64,000 bases of DNA, from NCBI GenBank assembly GCA_012729455.1, contig JAAYDC010000006.1, positions 91,782 to 155,781 of the forward strand, in the 5' to 3' direction. The stretch comes from Chloroflexota bacterium. GTDB taxonomy: Bacteria; Chloroflexota; Anaerolineae; UBA1429. Made by a program: the position numbers and the translations under genes. The notes under the pieces are model-generated. The model was not told the DNA's origin and did no database searches. It saw only the letters and a list, made by a program, of their open reading frames with translations. Below are positions 27,062 through 34,728 of the stretch, in pieces (the stretch's first letter is position 1; each line of letters opens with the position of its first letter).

Positions 27062-28284
27062 CAGGCTCCCTGCCTCGCCGCTCGTTCGTACAATCCAGCA
27101 AATTGCTGGGCGATCGTCTGCCAGGTATACCTCGCCGTCATTGTCGCACGTCCGGATACGCCAAGCGCCGCACACCGCGCGGGGTTCTCCAGCAGCTCAA
27201 CCAGCGCGTCTGCTAACGCTGCAGGTGAGCCGGGCTCCACCAACAATCCCCCGCCTGAATCCCGCATGAGTTGGTCGATCCCAGGGATGTTGGAACCAAC
27301 TACAGGCCGTGTTGAAGCCAGTGCTTCGAGCATCACGTTGGGCAAGCCATCGACATTGCCCGTTATGTCGACCACAGAGGGAATCGCCACCACATCGCAC
27401 ATGGCATAGAAATCGGGCAGCTCGTGCCATGATACATGTCCCGCCAACCTCACCCGGCTTGCCAAACCCAGCTTTTCAATTTGAGCACTCAGCTCGGTTA
27501 CAAGGTCGCCCTCACCGGCGATAACACAATACGCATCTGGGAGCCTTCCGACTACCTCGCTCATGGCGCTAACCAGATGGGTAAAGCCCTTTTTGTAAAC
27601 CAGGCGGCCAACTGCCCCTATCACCTTGGCCTGCGGATCAATCCCCAGCCGTTGACGCATTGCCCGTCCATCGCCGCTACCAAAGCGCTCTGTATCGACG
27701 CCACATGGGGTCACAACCATCTTGGAAGGCCCCAGGCCAGCTGCGCGTGAGCGGTCCAGCAGATGCTGGCTAACAGCTGTCACAAAGCTGGCATGTTGGA
27801 AAGCCCGTCCTGCCGCGCTCGCATACAACCTGTTGTTTGATGTGAGGAATGCATCAGAGCCATGCAGCGTGATCAGGTATGGCAGCCGAGTACGCTTGGC
27901 CTCCAGAGCGGCGATGAATCCTCCTGGCACGCTCCAGTGTCCATGAATTAACGCAAAGGGCTTTACAGAATGCAGTTGTCTGGCAAGCGCGAGAGCATTT
28001 CGCACATAAGATGGCACCAAAAACGGCACAGTTGCTTTAAGCCGGCGGTCTGCCTGCAGTGAGCGTCCGTGCCCCATGAGATGCAACGCATCTGTAGGAG
28101 CATAGCGATAACGGTGCACGCGCACCGCGCCCGTATCGATCGGCTTGAGCGCCTGATCCCACGGGGCGATCACCTCAAGCTCATATCCCAGCGCTGCCAG
28201 GTGTTTGGCCAGCGAGTAGACATAGATGCCCGCCCCATCCCCCTCCCAGCGCGGATAGGATGAGGTGAACCAGCATACTCTCAT
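27061..28284 (-). CDS. Family 4 glycosyltransferase (GT-B)
   Basis: 407 residues. N-terminal SSYPRWEGDGAGIYVYSLAKHL is the GT4 acceptor-domain loop; GHWSVPGGFIAAL and GSDAFLTSNN follow. The donor domain has AVGRLVYKKGFTHLVSAM and ends with AIPSVVDITGNVDGLPNVMLEALASTRPVVGS, in which the first glutamate of the usual E-x7-E motif is replaced (NVDGLPNVMLEAL), a variation common in the subgroup. GGAG precedes the ATG, and that ATG overlaps the stop of the GT2 gene. Second gene of the operon. Likely a mannosyl- or glucosyltransferase of cell-surface glycan; donor not assigned. Confidence 0.88.
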   Translation of the reverse strand: MRVCWFTSSYPRWEGDGAGIYVYSLAKHLAALGYELEVIAPWDQALKPIDTGAVRVHRYRYAPTDALHLMGHGRSLQADRRLKATVPFLVPSYVRNALALARQLHSVKPFALIHGHWSVPGGFIAALEAKRTRLPYLITLHGSDAFLTSNNRLYASAAGRAFQHASFVTAVSQHLLDRSRAAGLGPSKMVVTPCGVDTERFGSGDGRAMRQRLGIDPQAKVIGAVGRLVYKKGFTHLVSAMSEVVGRLPDAYCVIAGEGDLVTELSAQIEKLGLASRVRLAGHVSWHELPDFYAMCDVVAIPSVVDITGNVDGLPNVMLEALASTRPVVGSNIPGIDQLMRDSGGGLLVEPGSPAALADALVELLENPARCAALGVSGRATMTARYTWQTIAQQFAGLYERAARQGA

Positions 28285-29156
28285 GTACGGCTCCGCCGCA
28301 CGATCAGGTCGGCCAGCAGGCCCATCGCAGTCACCTGGATCCAGGTCATCACGATCATCACCGTCGAGGGCGCAAAGTGCCAGTTATAGGTAAAGATGTC
28401 ATAGATCGCCTTGCCGAAACCCAGCACAAACATGAATATGCTGATCGGGATAAACGCCCTGAGCGGGTTAAAGTACATGATCGTGCGCACCACCAGCGTC
28501 AGATAGTTATAAGTGTCGCGCACCGGATGAAAGGTCGAGCGGCCAATACGCTTGAAATAGTCGATCGGCATCCATTTGACACGATACCCTGAAGAGAGAA
28601 ACGCCATCGTGATGGTGCTGACCCACGAATGCGTGGTCGGCAGGATCGAAAAGAACTGCGGGATCAGTTCCTTGCGGATAATGCGCATGCCCGAGTTCAG
28701 GTCGGGGATGTTCGTCTGCGTCATATAGGAGGCCAGCGCGCGGATAAACCCTTTGGCGCCGGAACGCAGCAGCCTGAGGGTACCCTTTTCGGTCGTGCGT
28801 GCACCGATCACCATATCGGCGCTTTTGGCCTCTTCAAGCATCTGCGGGATCGCATCAGCCGGATAAGTCCCATCGGCGTCGATCATCAGCACCCATTTAC
28901 CGCGTGCCGCCTTGACCCCCGTGGTGCGCGCGGCGCCGTTGCCGCGATTTCGCTCGTGCGATTCGATCCTGACCTGCGGATAGTTCTCCAGCAGCGCGCA
29001 GGTTCGGTCGGTGCTGCCATCGTTGAGCACCAGGATCTCATAGCTGACGCTCAGCCCTTGCATGACCTCGAGGATGCCATCCATCACCGGGCAGATCGCC
29101 TCTTCTTCGTTATACGTCGGCAGCAGGATCGTCAGCTCGAGTTCTTCTTCCGGCAT
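28281..29156 (-). CDS. Family 2 glycosyltransferase with two C-terminal membrane segments
   Basis: 291 residues from the ATG at 29156, preferred because TGGAG lies six bases upstream; ATG 29174 (six codons longer) has only a weak AGG. GT-A motifs: ILLPTYNEEEAI, VLNDGSTDRT, MIDADGTYP (D-x-D) and GARTTEKG. The C-terminal part has two hydrophobic helices, the usual anchor of polyprenyl-phosphate glycosyltransferases of the GtrB/DPM type. First gene of the six-gene minus-strand operon, with overlapping stops and starts for the next three genes. It probably transfers a sugar to the lipid carrier. Divergent from the lipoprotein-galK pair. Confidence 0.87.
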   Translation of the reverse strand: MPEEELELTILLPTYNEEEAICPVMDGILEVMQGLSVSYEILVLNDGSTDRTCALLENYPQVRIESHERNRGNGAARTTGVKAARGKWVLMIDADGTYPADAIPQMLEEAKSADMVIGARTTEKGTLRLLRSGAKGFIRALASYMTQTNIPDLNSGMRIIRKELIPQFFSILPTTHSWVSTITMAFLSSGYRVKWMPIDYFKRIGRSTFHPVRDTYNYLTLVVRTIMYFNPLRAFIPISIFMFVLGFGKAIYDIFTYNWHFAPSTVMIVMTWIQVTAMGLLADLIVRRSRT

Positions 29157-29187
29157 GTTGTTCTCCACAGACATGATACGCCTACTT

Positions 29188-29216
29188 TTGAAACAAGCAC
29201 GCTCGCACCTTATAAT
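29188..29216 (+). promoter_or_regulatory. Strong promoter of the lipoprotein-galK unit
   Basis: TTGAAA (29188-29193), 17-base spacer, TATAAT (29211-29216). Transcription should start about 29 bases before the ATG at 29252. Confidence 0.85.
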
Positions 29217-29251
29217 GCAACGTGACCAATCCATATGCTGTTGGGAGATCG

Positions 29252-29746
29252 ATGACACGCAGGGTGCTCGTCATACTGTTGCTCGTGCTAAGCTTGGTCG
29301 GCTGCACCCAAGCTGCCACGCCGACCGCCATCTCCCCAACCAATGCGCCAGCCTCCATGGGCGAAGCCGCGCCCGAGGCGCCCTCAGAGGAAAACGCTGT
29401 CCCCACTGAAGAAGGCGGTGCTTCAGCCGAAACCTTTACCTTGGTGGGCAACACTGCCACGTTGGCAGGTTCTGATGCCATCACCGGCAAGGCGATTGTG
29501 GCCGGCCTTCAGACGTTGATTATAGTAAGCTTTACCTATGACGGCAAAGCCCCTGCCGATTTACGCCTGATCATGGCGGATAAGCCCGATGCACCCGTAT
29601 TGATCGTTGCCAAACTCGAGCGCGCTTACGACAACGAGATGCTCCAGTTCAAACTGCCCAACGGCATGGTGCTGGGCTCTGCCAATACCATCGCCGTCTA
29701 CGATACCGAGGCCGGACTGGTATTAGCCAGCGGCCAGTTTCACTGA
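29252..29746 (+). CDS. Small lipoprotein of unknown function
   Basis: 164 residues from the ATG at 29252, with GGGAG five bases upstream. The N-terminus MTRRVLVILLLVLSLVGC ends in a lipobox with Cys18 as the lipidated residue. A linker rich in Pro, Ala, Glu and Thr (to about residue 65) leads to a compact beta domain (TFTLVGNTATLAGSDAITG..., LIIVSFTYDGKAPADLRLI). No family recognised. It is nine bases upstream of galK; a functional link with galactose uptake is possible but not shown. Confidence 0.78.
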   Translation: MTRRVLVILLLVLSLVGCTQAATPTAISPTNAPASMGEAAPEAPSEENAVPTEEGGASAETFTLVGNTATLAGSDAITGKAIVAGLQTLIIVSFTYDGKAPADLRLIMADKPDAPVLIVAKLERAYDNEMLQFKLPNGMVLGSANTIAVYDTEAGLVLASGQFH

Positions 29747-29755
29747 GAGGAACCG

Positions 29756-31117
29756 ATGAATACCACCGCCCTCGAACAGGCCCTCGCGAGCGTTTATTCC
29801 CCCGAACCAGACCTGGTCGCACGCCAGAGCGAGCGCTACCAGCGAGCCCTGAGAGCCTTTGCGGATCACTATGGCCCCGGCGAGGTACGGGTTTTCCACG
29901 CCCCCGGACGGTTGAACCTGATCGGCGAACATACTGACTATAACCACGGCTTTGTCATGCCGGTTGCGCTCGATAAGGACGTGTTGGTGCTGTGCCGTGC
30001 GCGTCAGGACGCACTGGTCCGGCTGACCAGCCCCGAGGCAGCCTTTGGAGAGCGGCAGTTCGGCATATCCGCCGAGATCCCGCCAGCGCCCACCGGCGAC
30101 TGGACCAACTATGCGCAGGGCGCCGCGCAGTGGCTGCAGCGTGCCAGTGCACGCCAGTTACTCGGTATCGATGTACTGGTCGAGGGCCGTGCTCCGCTGG
30201 GTATCCCGCGCGGGGCGGGTCTGTCTTCTTCCTCTGCGCTGACCGTCGCGTTGATGCTTGCCCTGGCTGAACGTAATGGTATCGAGCTATCGGGCGTGGC
30301 GCTGGCCGAAGCCTGCAGCCAGGCCGAATGGTATGTTGGAACGCGCGGCGGCATTATGGATCACTTTAGTTCGGTGCTGGGCGCGCGCAACCAAGCTCTC
30401 TTCCTGGATTGTCGCCCCGACGCCGAGGGCCGCTACTGTTACGAGCATGTGCCTCTCCCGGAAGGCCACCAGCTGATGGTGGTGGAATCGGGTTTGGCGC
30501 ATCGCAACACCGGCCCCTACTTTAACCGGCGCGTCGCCGAAGGGCGCATCGGTGTAAGGTTGCTGCAGGCCCATTACCCCGGCATCACGCACCTGCGCGA
30601 TGTTGGCACAATCCCCTGGGAGATACTCGAGCCGCTCTTGCCTGAGGCGATCACGAGCGGGGAACTGCTGGCGCGCGGCATCGACCCCGAAAAAGTGCTC
30701 GATGCCGGGCTCAGCCCGCAGACCAACACCTTTTTGGTACGCCAACGCTGCCGCCACGTGATCACCGAGAACCGCCGCGTGCTCGAATGCGTCCAAGCCC
30801 TTAGAGCGGGCGATATGGTGCGCGTCGGCCAGCTGGTGGATGCCGCCCACGCCAGCGCCAGCCAGGATTACGATATCAGCACCCCAGAAATCGACACGCT
30901 GGTCAGCTTGGCGTGCGCTTTCCCGGGCTGCCTGGGGGCTCGTCTGACAGGGGCTGGCTGGGGAGGCTGCATTCTCGCGATTGTAGAAAACGCCCAGGCA
31001 TTGGACTTTGACCAATACCTGCCAGCAGCCTACAAAGAGAGTACCGGTCTCAACGCGCGCATCTTTGCCTGCCGTTCAGCCGCCGGCGCTGGGTTAGTCG
31101 CTGCCGCCAACGTATGA
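29756..31117 (+). CDS. galK: Galactokinase
   Basis: 453 residues, GHMP kinase fold. The galactokinase signature PGRLNLIGEHTDYNHGFVMP lies near residue 50. The ATP loop is IPRGAGLSSSSALTVAL near residue 155, followed by the QAEWYVGTRGGIMDHFSS segment containing the catalytic Asp, and the C-terminal GHMP motif LTGAGWGGCILAIV. It phosphorylates alpha-D-galactose at C1, the entry step of the Leloir pathway. GAGAGG precedes the ATG. No galT or galE is seen in the window. Galactose could come from the GH36 alpha-galactosidase at 37915. At 453 residues it is somewhat longer than the usual 380-400, mainly at the N-terminus. Confidence 0.95.
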   Translation: MNTTALEQALASVYSPEPDLVARQSERYQRALRAFADHYGPGEVRVFHAPGRLNLIGEHTDYNHGFVMPVALDKDVLVLCRARQDALVRLTSPEAAFGERQFGISAEIPPAPTGDWTNYAQGAAQWLQRASARQLLGIDVLVEGRAPLGIPRGAGLSSSSALTVALMLALAERNGIELSGVALAEACSQAEWYVGTRGGIMDHFSSVLGARNQALFLDCRPDAEGRYCYEHVPLPEGHQLMVVESGLAHRNTGPYFNRRVAEGRIGVRLLQAHYPGITHLRDVGTIPWEILEPLLPEAITSGELLARGIDPEKVLDAGLSPQTNTFLVRQRCRHVITENRRVLECVQALRAGDMVRVGQLVDAAHASASQDYDISTPEIDTLVSLACAFPGCLGARLTGAGWGGCILAIVENAQALDFDQYLPAAYKESTGLNARIFACRSAAGAGLVAAANV

Positions 31118-31127
31118 CGGCTGCGCG

Positions 31128-31994
31128 TCAGGGCTCGATGGCCTCGCCCGATAATGCATCAGAACGCCAAGCGCGCGACATGCGCCGGGTGTTCATGCTC
31201 ACTCCAAAACGCCCCTGGCGATCCAGCAGGATCAAACCGCCGCTGCCATTCACTTTGGTCTGCAGATAACGGATCGTGTCATCCGCGGCCTGCTGCGGAT
31301 GACGGCCGCCTTCCAGTCGGTCGACCGCGTACTTGGCCATTACCACCCGCATGATCTCTTCGCCCGCGCCGGTCGAGCTGGTAGCGCCCAGCGTGTCGTC
31401 GGCGTACAAACCTGCCCCAATGCAGGGCACGTCGCCCACCCTCCCGGGCACCTTCATAGGCCGGCCGCCCGTCGATGTGCCGGCTGCCAGATGGCCCGTA
31501 CAATCCAGCGCCACCGCCCCCACCGTATCGCCCAGGCGGGCTTTGCGCTTCAACTCCCAATAAGCCAGCTCGCGCGGCACCAGCAAGCGAGCTGGCGTGC
31601 AACGCGACATGCCGTGGGATTCCGCAAAACGCGAGGCTCCTTCACCCACCAGAAACACCAGGGGGCTATCCATCACCAGGCGCGCCAGCGAAATCGGGTT
31701 GGCGATATCACGCACCCCTGCCACCGCGCCCGCCTGAAGTTGAGCACCCTCCATAAAGGAAGCATCCAGCTCGACATCTCCATCCTGATTCAGAAACGAG
31801 CCGCGACCGGCATCAAAAGTCTCGTCGTCTTCCATCGAACGGATAGCCGCCTCGACAGCATCCTCAGCACTGCCGCCCTGCGTGAGAATGCGGTATCCCA
31901 AGTCCGCCGCAACCCGCACACCCGTCAGATGCCCCTTAACCAACTCATCGAGGATATCCCCAGCTCCGCCATGCACTACGATCACTGGACGCAC
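31128..31994 (-). CDS. Isoaspartyl peptidase / L-asparaginase (Ntn-hydrolase, family T2)
   Basis: 288 residues, starting with GTG at 31994 behind an AGGAGG site. N-terminal VIVVHGGAGDI is the family start, and DAGRGSFLNQDGDVELDASFMEG follows. The maturation site is GDTVGAVALD, where the precursor is expected to cut before Thr, which becomes the nucleophile; SSTGAGEEIMR lies in the beta chain. The family removes isoaspartyl residues from damaged peptides and hydrolyses asparagine. Cytoplasmic. Convergent with galK, ten bases apart. A possible promoter lies at 32059-32088. Confidence 0.93.
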   Translation of the reverse strand: MRPVIVVHGGAGDILDELVKGHLTGVRVAADLGYRILTQGGSAEDAVEAAIRSMEDDETFDAGRGSFLNQDGDVELDASFMEGAQLQAGAVAGVRDIANPISLARLVMDSPLVFLVGEGASRFAESHGMSRCTPARLLVPRELAYWELKRKARLGDTVGAVALDCTGHLAAGTSTGGRPMKVPGRVGDVPCIGAGLYADDTLGATSSTGAGEEIMRVVMAKYAVDRLEGGRHPQQAADDTIRYLQTKVNGSGGLILLDRQGRFGVSMNTRRMSRAWRSDALSGEAIEP

Positions 31995-32058
31995 AAGTCG
32001 CCTCCTGTAAAATGCTCATTCCCTCGGCTGAAACGCCGGCTCGCCGACGAGCGTCGTT

Positions 32059-32088
32059 ATCATAATCCAAAGCAAGCGTTAACGGCAA
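32059..32088 (-). promoter_or_regulatory. Possible promoter of the isoaspartyl peptidase gene
   Basis: Minus strand TTGCCG (32088-32083), 18-base spacer, TATGAT (32064-32059), about 65 bases before the GTG start. Confidence 0.4.
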
Positions 32089-32198
32089 GGCGCTGGTGAC
32101 ATGCACAGTTCCTTTCACATGCGACCAGATCCAACTAACCCGCTAATGTTACAACATATCGCCCTGTACTCCAGCGAACTGCCATCGTCAAAGGCCTA

Positions 32199-32227
32199 TT
32201 GAAACAGCCCTGCTGATGGTGTAAGAT
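32199..32227 (+). promoter_or_regulatory. Promoter of the metallophosphoesterase gene
   Basis: TTGAAA (32199-32204), 17-base spacer, TAAGAT (32222-32227), 26 bases before the ATG at 32254. Confidence 0.55.
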
Positions 32228-32253
32228 AAAAGCGAGGTTCTGCAGGACAAACC

Positions 32254-32982
32254 ATGCGCGTTTTAGTCGTAAGCGACATTCACTCCAACCTGTCCGCCCT
32301 GGATGCGGTTCTGGCGGACGCGCCCGCCTACGATCAGATCTGGTCGTTGGGCGATATCGTCGGCTATGGACCGCAGCCATGCGAGTGCATTGCGCGTCTG
32401 AGCGAGTACGAACACCAGCGCATCCCTGGCAACCACGATTGGGGCGCGATCGGCAAGATCAGCCTGGACGTCTTTAACAAGCAGGCCGCCAAAGCCGCAC
32501 TGTGGACGCGTGAACAGCTCTCTGCCAGTGACATGGCTTACCTGGGCGAGCTCGACGAGGTGCTTGAGCTGGAAGGAGTGACCCTGGCACACGGCAGTCC
32601 GCGTGCGCCGATCTGGGAATATGTGGTGCGTGCCGATATTGCCATGGAAAACATGGCGGCTTTCAGCACCAGGTTATGCCTGGTCGGGCACTCGCATGTC
32701 CCAGTAGCATACTGGCAACAACACGCCGGCAGAAACTGTATAGGACTGCAGCTCCCTGAAGGAGAACCTTTTAGCTATGCCGAGGGGCGCAGCCTCATCA
32801 ACCCCGGCAGCGTTGGCCAGCCGCGCGACGCCGACCCGCGCGCCAGCTACCTGGTGCTGGATACCTCCGCCGAGACGGTCGAGCATCGCCGCGTGGCCTA
32901 CGACATCGGCGCTACCCAGACACTGATGCGCTCACGCAAGCTGTTTGGGCGCAATATCGATCGCCTGGAATATGGCATCTAA
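32254..32982 (+). CDS. Metallophosphoesterase (calcineurin-like, YfcE-type)
   Basis: 242 residues with the full set of dinuclear-metal motifs: SDIHSN (residues 7-12), GDIVGYGP near residue 32, PGNHDW near residue 58, HGSPR near residue 110 and GHSHVP near residue 145. It hydrolyses phosphomonoester or phosphodiester bonds; the physiological substrate is not assigned. AGGA lies before the ATG. The DUF4349 lipoprotein gene starts 58 bases downstream, probably in the same transcript. Confidence 0.9.
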   Translation: MRVLVVSDIHSNLSALDAVLADAPAYDQIWSLGDIVGYGPQPCECIARLSEYEHQRIPGNHDWGAIGKISLDVFNKQAAKAALWTREQLSASDMAYLGELDEVLELEGVTLAHGSPRAPIWEYVVRADIAMENMAAFSTRLCLVGHSHVPVAYWQQHAGRNCIGLQLPEGEPFSYAEGRSLINPGSVGQPRDADPRASYLVLDTSAETVEHRRVAYDIGATQTLMRSRKLFGRNIDRLEYGI

Positions 32983-33040
32983 ACAGGAACCATCTGGACA
33001 GTTCAAGCGTAATAGGATTATCAACCAAGGAGGAACGAAC

Positions 33041-33991
33041 ATGAAGCATCGACGCCTGGTCCACATAGCAGTTCTGCTGCTGGCTCTGTTCCTGATCGTA
33101 GGCTGTGCACCGGCAAGAGCCCCCTTACGCGAGGAACGTGCCCCTGCAGGCGCTGTCGACAGGGATGCAGCTTCTCCGGAGGAGGCGCCTCAGAACGTCG
33201 CGGTGGAAGACAGTACCAGACCGATCGACCCGGACAGCCCCTACACCGATCAGGCGGCACTGGAAACCAGCATGCGGATGATCATCCGCAACGTCTCGCT
33301 AACCATGACGGTCAAGGATGTACAAGCCACTTCGGTCGAGATCATGAATTCGATCGCCCAGTACAAGGGCTATGTATCCGATTCCAAGCTCTGGAAAGAG
33401 GGCGACCGCGTACTGGCGACCGTTACCCTGCGCGTGCCGGCCGAGAATCTGGACCTCTTGCTCAATTCGATCCGCGCCAAAGCCGTGACGATTGAAAGTG
33501 AGATAGTCACCACCGACGATGTCTCGCAGGAATATGTCGACCTGACTTCGCGTCTGCGCAACTTGGAGGCCACCGAACAACAGCTCCTGAAGGTGCTGGA
33601 CGAGATCTATACCAAAACCTACAAGGCCGACGACATCCTCACGATCTATCGCGAGATCACCTCAGTGCGTAACGAGATCGAAAAGATCAAGGGGCGCCAG
33701 CAGTACCTGTCGCAGCTCAGCTCGTTGGCAACCGTCGATGTTGCGCTGCAGTCTGTTGCCAAACCGCCGGTAGTGATCGAAGAAGGCAAGTGGAACCCGA
33801 TGGTATCGGTGAATGAGTCGCTCAAGCGCCTCGTCACCTCGCTGCAGAACATCTATGATGTTGTTGTCTCGCTGGTTATCACGGTCCTCCCGATCCTGAT
33901 TATCCTGGCGCTGCCGTTCGTGATCCTGTTCCTGATCATCCGCGCAGTCGCCCGTCGCAGAAAAGCCCGCGGAGCCACCAAGACCGAATAG
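33041..33991 (+). CDS. DUF4349 lipoprotein with C-terminal membrane segment
   Basis: 316 residues from the ATG at 33041 behind AGGAGG. The signal sequence ends in lipobox LIVGC with Cys22. A variable linker leads to the DUF4349 core (MIIRNVSLTMTVKDVQATSVEI..., YVDLTSRLRNLEATEQQLLKVLDEIYTK), which includes a coiled-coil stretch near residues 180-230, then a single strong hydrophobic segment (residues about 280-303) and a basic tail (RAVARRRKARG). The protein therefore has a lipid anchor at one end and a membrane helix at the other. DUF4349 function is unknown. Ends at a strong terminator. Confidence 0.88.
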   Translation: MKHRRLVHIAVLLLALFLIVGCAPARAPLREERAPAGAVDRDAASPEEAPQNVAVEDSTRPIDPDSPYTDQAALETSMRMIIRNVSLTMTVKDVQATSVEIMNSIAQYKGYVSDSKLWKEGDRVLATVTLRVPAENLDLLLNSIRAKAVTIESEIVTTDDVSQEYVDLTSRLRNLEATEQQLLKVLDEIYTKTYKADDILTIYREITSVRNEIEKIKGRQQYLSQLSSLATVDVALQSVAKPPVVIEEGKWNPMVSVNESLKRLVTSLQNIYDVVVSLVITVLPILIILALPFVILFLIIRAVARRRKARGATKTE

Positions 33992-34002
33992 GGAATGATA
34001 GT

Positions 34003-34036
34003 AAAACATCCCCCTCCAGCTGGAGGGGGATGTTTT
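34003..34036. terminator. Intrinsic terminator (perfect 34-base inverted repeat)
   Basis: AAAACATCCCCCTCCAG directly followed by its complement ending in TTTT; works for the lipoprotein gene and in the opposite direction for the YtxH-like gene. Confidence 0.92.
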
Positions 34037-34099
34037 GTCAGCTGCCTGATCGAGGTGTTAACAACCCTCCGAACGGTGCATTACCTAGGTGCTTGTATT

Positions 34100-34720
34100 C
34101 TAGGATTTGATCTCCCTATCGTCGTCGGTGACCTCTTTTTCTTCCTCTTGGGCACCAGCGTCGTCGCAATGCTCCTGCGCGCAGTTATCTGGGCAGTCGA
34201 CTGCGTCATCGACGTCATTGACCTTGTCATCCACACACCCGCCAGTGTCGCCAGCAGCCTCGGCCGAATCATCGGTCTTGCCTTTTGCATTATCTCCGGC
34301 ACAGTCGGCCTCGCACTTGGGTTCGTTATCATCATCCAGCATATCTTTGGCATCGTCCGCCACATCGTTGACGAAATCAATGGTCTTTTTCCAGGCTTTT
34401 TTCAGATCATCTCCGAGTGCTATGTCATCCTTCCTTTCTGCTTGTTCACCGATTAGAGTCGAATCGACCAGGTCACCATCTAACCGCGTCTGAGACAGTA
34501 CCTGGTCAGGGATCACAATCTCTTCAGCATCGTTGGCTTCATAGATAGAGCCTGTGTCACGACGCAGCGGCGCGGTGACGCGGTCGGTCAGGTCATGAGC
34601 CTTGTCAGAGATACGCCGAATGGTCTCGCGCCCCGAACGATCGGCCGTAAAGATGCCGGTAACCCAACCTATAAGCCCACCCAGGAGCACTCCAGCCGCC
34701 AGATACCAACTTTTGCGCAT
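34100..34720 (-). CDS. YtxH-like membrane protein with long acidic, cysteine-containing tail
   Basis: 206 residues. The first 30 (MRKSWYLAAGVLLGGLIGWVTGIFTADRSG) hold one membrane helix followed by SGRETIRRI, as in YtxH-type stress or envelope proteins. From about residue 95 the sequence becomes strongly acidic (Asp/Glu-rich) and includes six cysteines in the last 80 residues: KCEADCAG, GGCVDD and DCPDNCAQEHCDD. This tail could bind metal. AGGAGG lies before the ATG. It follows valS by eight bases and probably shares its transcript. Function unknown; the tail is not part of the family's usual layout. Confidence 0.7.
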   Translation of the reverse strand: MRKSWYLAAGVLLGGLIGWVTGIFTADRSGRETIRRISDKAHDLTDRVTAPLRRDTGSIYEANDAEEIVIPDQVLSQTRLDGDLVDSTLIGEQAERKDDIALGDDLKKAWKKTIDFVNDVADDAKDMLDDDNEPKCEADCAGDNAKGKTDDSAEAAGDTGGCVDDKVNDVDDAVDCPDNCAQEHCDDAGAQEEEKEVTDDDREIKS

Positions 34721-34728
34721 GATACCTC

